From the NCBI GenBank assembly GCA_015075645.1, contig JABTUF010000002.1, positions 677,205 to 741,204 on the forward strand: a stretch of 64,000 bases of DNA. Direction: 5' to 3'. This document shows positions 25,376-33,241 of this stretch, piece after piece; the stretch's first letter is position 1, and each line of letters opens with the position of its first letter. A model generated the notes under the pieces. The model ran no database searches, was not told the origin of the DNA, and saw only the letters and a list, made by a program, of their open reading frames with translations. A program made the translations under genes and the position numbers. The DNA comes from Burkholderiales bacterium (GTDB lineage Bacteria > Pseudomonadota > Gammaproteobacteria > Burkholderiales > Casimicrobiaceae).

Positions 25376-26275
25376 TCACTTGCGCTCTTCGGCCGCGATC
25401 TTCGCCACCACGGCTTCGAGATCCCGGCGCCGCGCCTCGGAGAGCGGACCGATCGGCGGCCGCGCGGGACCCGCGCTGCGCCCGGCGAGCGTCATCGCCT
25501 CCTTGATCACGACCGGGAACGAGCCCCAGGCCCACGCCGCCCGCAGCGGTGCGAACACGTTCGACAAGCGCCGCGCTTCGGCGATGTCCCCGCGGCGCAG
25601 CGCGTCGTAGAGCCGGACCTGCAGGCGGGGAAAGACGTTCGCCGCCGGCGAGATCGTGCCCTGCGCCCCGTGCAACATCATCGCGAGCGCGATGGTGTCG
25701 CGCCCCGAGAACAGCAGCGCGGGCCGCGGGGCGTCGAGCTGGTACTCGATCGCCTGCGTGAGATCGCCGCTCGAGTCCTTGACCCCGACGATGTTGTCGG
25801 CCGCCTTCATCGCGCGCGCGAGCGTCGACGGAAGCAGGTTCACGCTCGTGCGCGGCGGATTGTTGTAGAGCATCACCGGGATGCGCACCGACTTCGCGAC
25901 CGCGGTGTAGTGGGCGACGAGTTCGTCCTGCGTGGGTTGCGCGAAGTACGGCGTGATCACGAGCGCGAGGTCGGCGCCCATCGCCTCGGCGGCCTGCGTG
26001 AGGCGGATCGCCTCGCGCGTGGTCACCGCGCCGGTGCCCGCGTACACCGGCACGCGACCGCCGTTCGCCTCGATCGCCACCTCGAGGAGCCGCAGGTGCT
26101 CGTCGGGGGTGAGCGAGAAGAACTCGCCCTGGCTCCCCGCCACCGACAGCCCGTGGACGCCGGCCGCGAGGTAATCGGCGACGAGGTCGCGCACCCGGGC
26201 CTCGTCGAGGCGATGATCGGCGGTGAAGGGCGTGGCCATCGCCGGCACGACGCCATGGAACTTCGCGGGATTCAC
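25376..26275 (-). CDS. DapA-family lyase (dihydrodipicolinate synthase-like)
   Basis: 299 residues, (beta/alpha)8 lyase. The Schiff-base Lys is K166 in G-V-K-D-S-S-G, and the catalytic Tyr is Y137 in Y-N-N-P-P-R-T. The G-S-Q-G-E-F-F-S segment replaces the G-T-T-G-E of true DapA, so a pyruvate-dependent aldolase or dehydratase of sugar acids or aromatic side chains is more likely than lysine synthesis. The GTG at 26275 is preceded by AAGGAG. It follows the ABC ATPase by 70 bp in an operon of import and catabolic genes. Confidence 0.83.
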   Translation of the reverse strand: MNPAKFHGVVPAMATPFTADHRLDEARVRDLVADYLAAGVHGLSVAGSQGEFFSLTPDEHLRLLEVAIEANGGRVPVYAGTGAVTTREAIRLTQAAEAMGADLALVITPYFAQPTQDELVAHYTAVAKSVRIPVMLYNNPPRTSVNLLPSTLARAMKAADNIVGVKDSSGDLTQAIEYQLDAPRPALLFSGRDTIALAMMLHGAQGTISPAANVFPRLQVRLYDALRRGDIAEARRLSNVFAPLRAAWAWGSFPVVIKEAMTLAGRSAGPARPPIGPLSEARRRDLEAVVAKIAAEERK

Positions 26276-26345
26276 GTCGGAACTCCTTCGCTGCGGTGGT
26301 GCGGCGCCCGCGCGCACGGCGCGCGAGCGAACGGGACGGCGATGC

Positions 26346-27164
26346 TCAATCCTCGACGCCCATCAGGCGCCCGAGCTGGACCACATAGAGGCCGAACGCC
26401 GGGTTCTCCTTGGTCGCGCGCGGGTCGCGCGGGCGCGGCAGGTCGATGGCGATGTCGTCGAGCACGTGCCCCGGCCGCTCGGACATCACGAGCACGCGAT
26501 CCGACAGGAAGATCGCCTCGGGAATGCTGTGGGTGATCAGGATGACGGTCTTGCGCATGAGCTGCCACAGGCGCAGCAGTTCGACGTTCAGCTGGTCGCG
26601 CGTGAGCGCGTCGAGCGCGCCGAACGGCTCGTCGAGCAGGAGGACCTGCGGCCGCAGCACGAGGATCTGCCCGAGTCCCGCGCGCTGGCGCATGCCGCCG
26701 GAGAGTTCGTGCGGATAGCTGTCGCGGAATTTCTCGAGCTTCAGGATCGGCAGCAACTCGTTCACGCGCTGGTCGATCTCGGAGGGCGGCAAGCCCTGGA
26801 CCTCGGCGGCGAGGCGGATGTTCTGCTCGGTGGTGTACCAAGGCAGCATGTTGTGCGACTGGAACACCACGCCGATGTCCGGAGAGACGCCTTGGCGGCG
26901 CCGCCCCAGGACCTCGACCTCGCCGCCGGAGTCGGGCGGCGTGAGGCCCGCCACGATCCGCAGCAGCGTGCTCTTGCCGCAGCCGGAGGGCCCGAGGATC
27001 GACACGAACTGGCCGCGCGGAACCGAGAAATCCACGCGGTCGAGCGCGCGTACGCCTCCCCCCCCTCCGAAGGTTTTGGCGACGTCGCGGACCCGGATGG
27101 CGATTTCGCCGCCGTCGCCGTCCTTGTCCGTCGCTGTGATCCCGGCCACGGCGGCAGCCCTCAC
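26346..27164 (-). CDS. ABC transporter ATPase, nitrate/sulfonate/NMT1 type
   Basis: 272 residues. Walker A G-P-S-G-C-G-K-S-T, signature L-S-G-G-M-R-Q-R, Walker B V-L-L-L-D-E-P-F-G-A-L-D and I-T-H-S are present, as in SsuB/TauB/OphH-type ATPases. The GTG start overlaps the TGA of the preceding VOC gene (GTGA). An Arg/Asp-rich 20-residue leader precedes the domain. It pairs with the permease at 27589 and with the two binding proteins upstream. Confidence 0.87.
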   Translation of the reverse strand: MRAAAVAGITATDKDGDGGEIAIRVRDVAKTFGGGGGVRALDRVDFSVPRGQFVSILGPSGCGKSTLLRIVAGLTPPDSGGEVEVLGRRRQGVSPDIGVVFQSHNMLPWYTTEQNIRLAAEVQGLPPSEIDQRVNELLPILKLEKFRDSYPHELSGGMRQRAGLGQILVLRPQVLLLDEPFGALDALTRDQLNVELLRLWQLMRKTVILITHSIPEAIFLSDRVLVMSERPGHVLDDIAIDLPRPRDPRATKENPAFGLYVVQLGRLMGVED

Positions 27165-27562
27165 TTCTTGGCGCCGGCCCAGCCACCCGCCGAGATGTCG
27201 AACAGCACACCGTCGGGGTCGCGATACTTGGCTTCGAAGTAGAGGGTTTCCTTCTCCGCGGGGACGTCCATGAAGAACTTGCCTCCGTTGGCCACGATCT
27301 TCTTGCTCTGCGCCTCGAGGTTGTCGACCCAGAAGCCGAAATGGTGCGTGCCGATCCAGTCCTTGCCGCGCTCGAGACCGGCCGACGCGTCGTTCTTGAA
27401 CTTGAGCAGCGCGAGGCAGATCGTGCCGTCGGACAGGTAGACGCCCGTCGCGAGCGGCGAGTCCGTCCGTTCGGTGATCTGCATGTCGAACGTGTCGCTG
27501 TAGAACCTGGCGGACTTCTCCGGATCTGAGACGGTAAGTGCGATGTGGCGCAGCTTGGCCAT
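27161..27562 (-). CDS. VOC-superfamily protein (glyoxalase-like)
   Basis: 133 residues, one VOC domain. H6-region A-K-L-R-H-I-A-L-T-V-S-D and T-H-H-F-G-F-W-V-D-N supply two histidines; the usual third ligand Glu near the end is D in G-V-L-F-D-I-S. It could be a glyoxalase or a ring-cleavage accessory enzyme. It sits between the permease and ATPase genes, an unusual interruption of an ABC operon that suggests a linked substrate. Confidence 0.75.
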   Translation of the reverse strand: MAKLRHIALTVSDPEKSARFYSDTFDMQITERTDSPLATGVYLSDGTICLALLKFKNDASAGLERGKDWIGTHHFGFWVDNLEAQSKKIVANGGKFFMDVPAEKETLYFEAKYRDPDGVLFDISAGGWAGAKK

Positions 27563-27588
27563 GATGTGCCTTTGACGTGATGGGGTGG

Positions 27589-28353
27589 CTACAACGCGCG
27601 CCACCAGACGCGCCTGGCCGCGAGTTCGACCAGGAGGTAGAGGATGCCGGCGACGATCGAGGTCGCCACGAGCGCGGCGAACAGCAGATCGGTGCGGCCG
27701 TTGGCGTTCGCCTCGAGGATCAGGTGGCCGAGCCCGCGCTCGGAGCCGACGAATTCGCCGACGATCGCGCCGATCACCGCCAGCGGCATCGCCGAGCGGC
27801 ACCCGTCCATGATCGACGGCAGCGCGGCGGGAACCTGCAGGCGGCGGAACGTGGTCCACTGCGACGCCCGGATCGCCTTGAAGTGCTCGATCAGGTGTTG
27901 CGGCGTGCCCGCGAGCCCGCCCATCGTCGAGATCACCACCGGGAAGAACGCGAACAGGAACGCCATCAGCACCTTCGAGGTGATGCCGTAGCCGAACCAC
28001 ACGACCATCAGCGGCGCGAGCGCGATCTTCGGCAGTCCCTGGAACACGACGATCGCCGGATAGAGCGCGCGTCGCACCGTGGGAATCGCGTACAGCGCCA
28101 GTCCGAGCGCGATGCCGCCCGCGGCTGCGAACACGAACCCGACGAGCACCTCCTGCACGGTGACCCATGACTCCGCGACGAGCGTCGCGCGCGCGTCCCA
28201 GAAAGCGGACGCCACCTTGGAGAGCGGCGGCAGCAGGTAGGGCTTGATGCGGAAGACGTCGACCGCCTTCTCCCACAGCACCGCGAGGAGCAGGAAGAAG
28301 ATCGCGGGATCGACGAATTGCCGCCAACGCGCGGCGCGCTCGCTGGTCTGCAC
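27589..28353 (-). CDS. ABC importer permease, SsuC/TauC type
   Basis: 254 residues with about six transmembrane helices and the BPD inner-membrane EAA-like region (F-K-A-I-R-A-S-Q-W-T-T-F-R) near 155. The GTG at 28353 is chosen because the upstream VOC gene ends at 28365. It carries the substrate delivered by the NMT1-type binding proteins encoded upstream. Confidence 0.84.
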   Translation of the reverse strand: MQTSERAARWRQFVDPAIFFLLLAVLWEKAVDVFRIKPYLLPPLSKVASAFWDARATLVAESWVTVQEVLVGFVFAAAGGIALGLALYAIPTVRRALYPAIVVFQGLPKIALAPLMVVWFGYGITSKVLMAFLFAFFPVVISTMGGLAGTPQHLIEHFKAIRASQWTTFRRLQVPAALPSIMDGCRSAMPLAVIGAIVGEFVGSERGLGHLILEANANGRTDLLFAALVATSIVAGILYLLVELAARRVWWRAL

Positions 28354-28364
28354 GGCCGCCCCGC

Positions 28365-28892
28365 CTAGCTCCGGGGTCCCCACTGGGGCCGGGGCACCAC
28401 GAAGCGTTCGAAGTGCCACTGGTCGTAGGCATCGAGGTCGTTCTTCCAGACCCGCGCCTCGTAGGGCTTCTCGGCGGTGACCTGCACCATGTCGGCGTAG
28501 AACTCGACGTAGTTGCCGTCGGGATCCTTGAACACGAGGAACAGGTTCTCGCCGGGACCGTGCTTGCCGATTCCGCGGACGATCTCGACGCCGCGTTCCT
28601 TCAGGAACGCCGCGGTCGCCTCGATGTCCGCGAGCGAGCCCACCTCGTAGGAGAAGTGCTCGAGTCCGGGTCGGCCGGGCGCGTAGACCTCGTCGCGGCC
28701 GGGCTGGTCGCGCGGGATCTGCGCGAGCGCGAGGTCGTGATGGTCCTCGGCGCAGCGCAGGAACGCCATCTGGTCTTCGATGTAGTCGGATACGGTGAGG
28801 CCGACGATCTCGGTATAGAAGCGCACCGAAGTCGCGAGATCGCGCACGTTCAGCACGACGTGGCCGAGGCGGCGGGGGCGGGGGCGGGTCAT
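28365..28892 (-). CDS. Extradiol-dioxygenase-like VOC protein
   Basis: 175 residues. A first His occurs in L-G-H-V-V-L-N-V-R-D and a second in L-E-H-F-S-Y-E-V. A C-terminal segment near 112-135 (G-K-H-G-P-G-E-N-L-F and D-P-D-G-N-Y-V-E-F-Y) closely follows the type I extradiol dioxygenase pattern, including the final Glu ligand. A one-domain ring-cleavage enzyme or a relative is likely. It is 11 bp upstream of the permease start. The substrate cannot be told from the sequence. Confidence 0.72.
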   Translation of the reverse strand: MTRPRPRRLGHVVLNVRDLATSVRFYTEIVGLTVSDYIEDQMAFLRCAEDHHDLALAQIPRDQPGRDEVYAPGRPGLEHFSYEVGSLADIEATAAFLKERGVEIVRGIGKHGPGENLFLVFKDPDGNYVEFYADMVQVTAEKPYEARVWKNDLDAYDQWHFERFVVPRPQWGPRS

Positions 28893-28916
28893 GGCGTCTC
28901 CTTGCTTGGCTGCAAC

Positions 28917-28937
28917 GGGCCGGCGCCGTGCCGGCCC
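28917..28937. repeat. GC-rich hairpin behind the binding-protein genes
   Basis: GGGCCGGC (28917-28924), five-base loop, GCCGGCCC (28930-28937). It lies between the binding protein ending at 28990 and the VOC gene starting at 28892 on the same strand. There is no T-run after it, so mRNA stabilisation or partial attenuation, giving more binding protein than downstream products, is likelier than full termination. Confidence 0.5.
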
Positions 28938-28989
28938 TACCTCGATGACTTCCTGGTGCGGCCGGCGCGTGCGCTGACCGCGTTCCCTG

Positions 28990-29985
28990 CTACTTCAGCA
29001 GCGCGTTGGTGTAGACGTCCTGCGGCTTCACCTTGCCCGCGAGCGAGAACGCCTTGTCGACGAACTGCACGGTCGAGGCCATGCGGTCGTCGCGCATGTA
29101 GCCCAGCCCCTGGTCCTTCGCCTGAGGATCGACGACCAGCACGATGATGTCGCGGATCTGGGCGAGGACCACGGCGCGGTCGACCGTCGGGTAACTCCTG
29201 ACCATGATGTCCGCGGCCTGCTCCGGATTGCGGATCGCGAACTCGTAGCCCTTGTAGCTCGCCTGCAGGAACTTTCGCAGCGCCTCGCCCCGCTTCGCGA
29301 TCACGTCGTCGGTGGTGACGAAGCCGCTGCCGTAGGCGTTGAGCCCGAAGTCCGCGTACTCGATCCAGCCGACGTCGACGCCCGCGGCCGCCGCCTGCTT
29401 CAGCATCACCGCGCGGTTGCTCGCGCGCCAGCACTCGGCGAGGTCGATCTTGCCCTCGACCAGCGACGCGTCGACGACCGCCGGATCCATCCGCAGCAGG
29501 CGGACCAGGTCCTTCGGCTGCCCGTTCTGCTCGAGCCACACCGGCACGACGTTGTGCACGACCGAGGCCGAGCCGCCGCCGAGCGTCATCCCCTTCATGT
29601 CGGCGGGCTTCTTCACCATGTGGCGCCTGGTGTCGAAGCAGATCCCCGCCGGCCACTGGGTGTTGATCGCGCCGATCATGCGGATCTTCCCGCCGTTGCT
29701 GCGGTTGATCGCGATGCTGATCGGGTCGGTGTAGCCGACGTCGAACTGGCCCTGGTCGAGTTCGTTCGCGGTGCGCGTGCCGCCGTAGCCGCGCACGATC
29801 GAGACGTCGAGGCCGGCGTCCTTGAAGTACCCGTTGGCGAGCGCGATGACCGGACCCGAAGTGCTGCCCTGCGGGAGCCACCCGAGGTTGAAGGTGAGTT
29901 TCTCCTGCGCCGCGGCGGAGCCGGCGAAGGCCGCGAGCGCTGCGGCGGCGAGGATCGATCGGGCGGTCGGACGGGCGTAGCTCAT
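28990..29985 (-). CDS. NMT1/THI5-type periplasmic binding protein, copy 1
   Basis: 331 residues. The signal peptide ends in G-S-A-A-A-Q (about 1-27). The mature protein has the N-L-G-W-L-P-Q-G-S and D-V-G-Y-T-D-P segments of nitrate/sulfonate/pyrimidine-type binding proteins. It is very similar, about four residues in five by eye, to the next gene upstream, including the last 20 residues. It feeds the permease/ATPase pair downstream. The ligand is unknown; neighbouring enzymes suggest an aromatic or its breakdown product. Confidence 0.85.
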   Translation of the reverse strand: MSYARPTARSILAAAALAAFAGSAAAQEKLTFNLGWLPQGSTSGPVIALANGYFKDAGLDVSIVRGYGGTRTANELDQGQFDVGYTDPISIAINRSNGGKIRMIGAINTQWPAGICFDTRRHMVKKPADMKGMTLGGGSASVVHNVVPVWLEQNGQPKDLVRLLRMDPAVVDASLVEGKIDLAECWRASNRAVMLKQAAAAGVDVGWIEYADFGLNAYGSGFVTTDDVIAKRGEALRKFLQASYKGYEFAIRNPEQAADIMVRSYPTVDRAVVLAQIRDIIVLVVDPQAKDQGLGYMRDDRMASTVQFVDKAFSLAGKVKPQDVYTNALLK

Positions 29986-30070
29986 GCGGTCTCCGGAGTG
30001 CGTCGGGTCGGGTGGCGCGGGCGGCGTCCGCCAGGAACGGCTCTCCCGCTGCGGCGAGCGCTCGCGCGCC

Positions 30071-31069
30071 CTACTTCTGCAGCAGCGCGTTGGTGTAAAT
30101 GTCCTGCGGCTTCACCTTCCCCGCGAGCGAGAACGCCTTGTCCGCGAACTGCATGCCCGCGTTGATGCGGTCCTCGCGCAGGTATCCGAGCCCGCGGTCC
30201 TTCGCCTGCGGGTCGACCACGAGCACGGCGGTGTCCTTGATCTGCTGCAGCGCGACGTTGCGATCGACGGTCGGATACATCTTGACCATGATGTCCGCCG
30301 CCTGCTCCGGGTTCCTGATCGCGAACTCGTAGCCCTTGTAGCTCGCCTGCAGGAACTTCCGCAGCGCGTCGCCCCGCTTCGCGATCGAGTCCTCGCTGGC
30401 GGCGAAGCCGCTGCCGTAGGCGTTGAGCCCGAAGTCCGCGTACTCGACCCACCCGACGTTCACGCCGGCCGCGGCGGCCTGCTTGAGCAGCACCGGGCGG
30501 TTGCTCCCGCGCCAGCACTCGGCGAGATCGATCTTGCCTTCGACCAGCGACGCGTCGACGACCGCCGGATCCATCCGCAGCAGGCGGATGGCGTCCTTCG
30601 GGAGGCCGTTGGCCTCGAGCCACACCGGCACGACGCTGTGCACCGGCGAGGCGGAACCGCCACCCAGCGTCAGGCCCTTCATGTCCGCGGGCGACTTCAC
30701 CGCGTGGCGCCTGGTGTCGAAGCAGATCCCGGCCGGCCACTGCGTGTTGATCGCGCCGATCATGCGGATCCTGCCGCCGTTGCTGCGGTTGATCGAAAGC
30801 GTGATCGGGTCGACGTAGCCGACCTCGAACTGCCCCTGGTCGAGTTCGTTCGCGGTGCGCATGCCGCCGTAGCCGCGCACGAGCGTGACGTCGAGGCCCG
30901 CGTCCTTGTAGTAGCCCTGCGCGACCGCGACGATCGGGCCGATCGCGCTGCCCTGCGGCAGCCACGCCATGTTGTAGGTGAGCTTCTCCTGCGCCTGTGC
31001 GGTGCCGGCGAGAGCCGCGAGCGCCGCGGCGGCGAGGATCGAACGGGTCTTCGGGCGGACGATGGTCAT
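30071..31069 (-). CDS. NMT1/THI5-type periplasmic binding protein, copy 2
   Basis: 332 residues. The signal peptide ends in G-T-A-Q-A-Q. It is a tandem paralogue of copy 1 with the same lengths of every segment. Differences cluster in the first strand (N-M-A-W-L-P-Q-G-S-A-I-G-P), around D-P-I-T-L-S and in the C-terminal third. Both copies keep W-P-A-G-I-C-F-D-T-R-R-H and W-I/V-E-Y-A-D-F-G-L-N-A-Y. Two binding proteins for one permease pair widen the ligand range. It is separated from the FAA hydrolase by 26 bp. Confidence 0.86.
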   Translation of the reverse strand: MTIVRPKTRSILAAAALAALAGTAQAQEKLTYNMAWLPQGSAIGPIVAVAQGYYKDAGLDVTLVRGYGGMRTANELDQGQFEVGYVDPITLSINRSNGGRIRMIGAINTQWPAGICFDTRRHAVKSPADMKGLTLGGGSASPVHSVVPVWLEANGLPKDAIRLLRMDPAVVDASLVEGKIDLAECWRGSNRPVLLKQAAAAGVNVGWVEYADFGLNAYGSGFAASEDSIAKRGDALRKFLQASYKGYEFAIRNPEQAADIMVKMYPTVDRNVALQQIKDTAVLVVDPQAKDRGLGYLREDRINAGMQFADKAFSLAGKVKPQDIYTNALLQK

Positions 31070-31095
31070 GGTGGCCTCGTGGATGCGGCGTGCGG

Positions 31096-32031
31096 TCAGG
31101 CGAGCGACTCGGCCTCGACACGATTGGCGATCGTGCCGATGCCACCGATGGTGGCGGTGACGAGGTCACCGCGCTTCAGGTACAGGTTGCGGCCCATGCC
31201 GACGCCGGTGGGCGTGCCGGTCGCGACGACGTCGCCCGGCTCGAGCGTCACGATCGTCGACAGGTAGGCGATCTGCTCGCGCACCGTCCAGATCATGTTC
31301 GCGGTCGTGTCCTCCTGCATCGTCGTCTCGTTGACGTCGAGCCGGAGCGATACCGCCTGCGGATCGGGCACCTGCCACGCCGGCACGATCCACGGGCCGA
31401 TCGGCGCGAAGGTGTCGTGGCACTTGCCCTGGAACCAGTCGAACTTGAACGGATAGTCGCTGCGCACGTTGAGGTCGCGGGCGGACACGTCGTTCACGAC
31501 CGTGTACCCCGCCACCGCCCCGAGCGCCTGGTCGACGCCGATGCGGCGGCAGCGCTTGCCGATCACCGCCGCGAGTTCGATCTCCCAGTCGAGCATCGTC
31601 GTCTCGGGAGGCATCCGGATCGCCTCGCCGGTGCCGATCACCGTGTTGGCGAGCTTCAGGAACATGTAGGGCTTGCTCTCCGACTTCGCGGCGAGCACGG
31701 TTCCCATCTCGTTCGCGTGCTCGATGAAATTCGACGCCGCGCAGAAGATCTTGTCCGGCACGAACGGCGCCGCCAGCGCGGACATCGGCACCGCCGCGAG
31801 CTTGCCGCGCGAGGCGAGGTCGGCGAGCGCCGGACGGGCGCCGGCGAGCCACGGCTCGACCCGGGCCCAGTCCTTCATCATGGCCTTGACGCCGCCGGTG
31901 AGCCACGCGGGATCGACCCCGGCGAGGCCGGCGCGCACCGCGGCGTCCAGCGCGTAGGGCTTGTGATCGACCGCGATGGCCGGGGCGAGGCCGCCGGCGG
32001 CGCGGTAGGTGGCGAGGGCGACCCAGGTCAT
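31096..32031 (-). CDS. Fumarylacetoacetate hydrolase family protein
   Basis: 311 residues. The C-terminal FAH domain has the metal-binding D-W-E-I-E-L-A-A-V-I-G (near 145), G-Y-T-V-V-N-D-V-S-A-R-D (near 172) and L-E-P-G-D-V-V-A-T-G-T-P (near 275). Such proteins hydrolyse or decarboxylate acylpyruvates from ring cleavage (fumarylpyruvate, oxaloacetate, hydroxyhexadienedioate). It is the first gene of the operon; an apparent promoter with TTGACA lies upstream. Confidence 0.87.
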   Translation of the reverse strand: MTWVALATYRAAGGLAPAIAVDHKPYALDAAVRAGLAGVDPAWLTGGVKAMMKDWARVEPWLAGARPALADLASRGKLAAVPMSALAAPFVPDKIFCAASNFIEHANEMGTVLAAKSESKPYMFLKLANTVIGTGEAIRMPPETTMLDWEIELAAVIGKRCRRIGVDQALGAVAGYTVVNDVSARDLNVRSDYPFKFDWFQGKCHDTFAPIGPWIVPAWQVPDPQAVSLRLDVNETTMQEDTTANMIWTVREQIAYLSTIVTLEPGDVVATGTPTGVGMGRNLYLKRGDLVTATIGGIGTIANRVEAESLA

Positions 32032-32070
32032 CGTGTCTCCGTGTATGCGAGTTCTGTAAATTGTATGCAG

Positions 32071-32099
32071 AGATTAGGCGCGCAATCCGCCGCTGTCAA
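32071..32099 (-). promoter_or_regulatory. Promoter of the FAA hydrolase/ABC operon
   Basis: On the minus strand a perfect TTGACA (32099-32094) is followed after 17 bp by TAATCT (32076-32071). Two copies of TGTATGC, 20 bp apart on the plus strand (32042-32048 and 32062-32068), lie just downstream where a repressor would block initiation. They resemble half of the TTGTATACAA palindrome in the GntR gene's own promoter. Confidence 0.55.
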
Positions 32100-32255
32100 G
32101 CCGTCGAACGAACTATTGGTGTGCTGCGCCGCAGCACGCAAGCGCATCATCGGGTGGCTGGCGCTGTGCCGCAACGGGAGGCGGCGCCACACCCAACCTT
32201 CAACGATTTCGCTACCTCGGCGCTCGGTGCGCCGCCACCGGAGACTCCGGCGCCC

Positions 32256-32337
32256 CTGCCAACTGCCAACTGCCAACTGCCAACTGCCAACTGCCAACTG
32301 CCAACTGCCAACAGCCAACTGCCAACTGACAACTGCC
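32256..32337. repeat. Heptanucleotide tandem repeat (CTGCCAA)n
   Basis: About 11.7 copies of CTGCCAA. The first eight units (32256-32311) are perfect, then CAGCCAA, CTGCCAA, CTGACAA and a partial unit. The array ends three bases before the stop codon of the GntR gene. A seven-base unit makes it a likely variable-number locus. Being non-coding, it may influence the 3' end of the regulator mRNA. Confidence 0.9.
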
Positions 32338-32339
32338 GC

Positions 32340-33032
32340 CTACGCCACTTCGCGCTGGTCCTTCGCGCCGGTGGCCGCGTCGTCGCGCGGCAGGTGCGTG
32401 CGGACGTTCGTCGCCGACTGCGCCGCGTGCTCGAGCATCGCGTGCGCCGCGCCGTCCGCGTCGCGGGCGACGATCGCCGCGATGATTCCCGCGTGCTCCG
32501 CGTTCGATCCCTGCATCCGGTTGTCGGTGGAGAAGAACAGGCGGGCGCGGAACGGCGCGAGGCGCCGCCGCATGCCGAGCGCGAGTTCCGCGAGCGTCCG
32601 GTTGCGCGCGCCGGCGTAGATGAGCTGGTGCAACTGCTCGTTCAGCGACGCGTAGGTCGCGGCGTCGCCCGCCTGCGCGGCCGCGGAGGCGCTCTGGTGG
32701 ACGATCTCGATGCGCTTGCGCTCGGCGGGTCCGGCGCGCAGCGCGCACATCCGCGCGCAGAGCGCCTCGATCTCGCCGGCGGCCTCGAACAGGTCCTGGA
32801 GTTCCTCCTGGTCGACGACCGCGACGCAGAAGCCGCGTCGTGGCCGATGGTCGACGAGCCGCGTCCCCGCGAGCAGGCGCAGCGCGTCGCGCACCGGGCT
32901 GCGCGAAACGCCGAAGCGCGCGGCGAGCGACACCTCGTCGAGGCGCGCGCCCGGCAGGAGCTGCCGGCGGATGATCTCCTCCGCGAGGCGATCCGCCACG
33001 CTCTCCGCGAGTGTCTTGGCCCGGTCGGTCAT
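32340..33032 (-). CDS. GntR-family regulator with FCD domain
   Basis: 230 residues. Winged-helix N-terminus (E-E-I-I-R-R-Q-L-L-P-G-A-R-L-D-E and F-G-V-S-R-S-P-V-R-D-A-L near 30-50), then an all-helical FCD ligand domain with metal-site residues around H-Q-L-I-Y and E-H-A-G-I-I. It probably senses an organic acid and represses the operon to its left and its own gene. The ATG at 33032 is 32 bp downstream of a TTGTATACAA palindrome. Confidence 0.86.
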   Translation of the reverse strand: MTDRAKTLAESVADRLAEEIIRRQLLPGARLDEVSLAARFGVSRSPVRDALRLLAGTRLVDHRPRRGFCVAVVDQEELQDLFEAAGEIEALCARMCALRAGPAERKRIEIVHQSASAAAQAGDAATYASLNEQLHQLIYAGARNRTLAELALGMRRRLAPFRARLFFSTDNRMQGSNAEHAGIIAAIVARDADGAAHAMLEHAAQSATNVRTHLPRDDAATGAKDQREVA

Positions 33033-33063
33033 GCGGTCTCCGCAGCGGATGGATGCCCTGCTA

Positions 33064-33093
33064 TTGTATACAACTTCGCGCCAGGGCATGCAA
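33064..33093 (-). promoter_or_regulatory. GntR promoter with TTGTATACAA operator
   Basis: Minus-strand TTGCAT (33093-33088), 17 bp, then TATACA (33070-33065) form a promoter. The perfect 10-bp palindrome TTGTATACAA (33064-33073) overlaps the -10 box, typical of FCD-GntR autorepression. Confidence 0.55.
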
Positions 33094-33241
33094 GCGTCGA
33101 CCAGGGCATTGGCGGGTCTTCGAGGCCCGGACACCCGTGATGTCAGGTGACCCGCGATGCCCGCCCCGCGCAGGTCTGCACGTTTCAGGCGCTCCGGCGT
33201 ACCGATTCGGCCGGTCCCGGGACGGATCCCCGGTCCGGCGA

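Larger units (their letters stand above)
32032..32339. other. Intergenic region with promoter, operator-like sites and a heptamer array
   Basis: These 308 bp separate the FAA hydrolase start from the GntR stop. The first 70 bp carry the operon promoter and TGTATGC half-sites. The middle 150 bp show nothing recognisable. The last 80 bp are a tandem heptanucleotide repeat. Confidence 0.7.

Noticed and set aside
32256..32337. Heptamer array considered as CRISPR or coding repeat
   Set aside because: The unit is seven bases with no spacers, and the array lies after the GntR stop with no supported frame across it.
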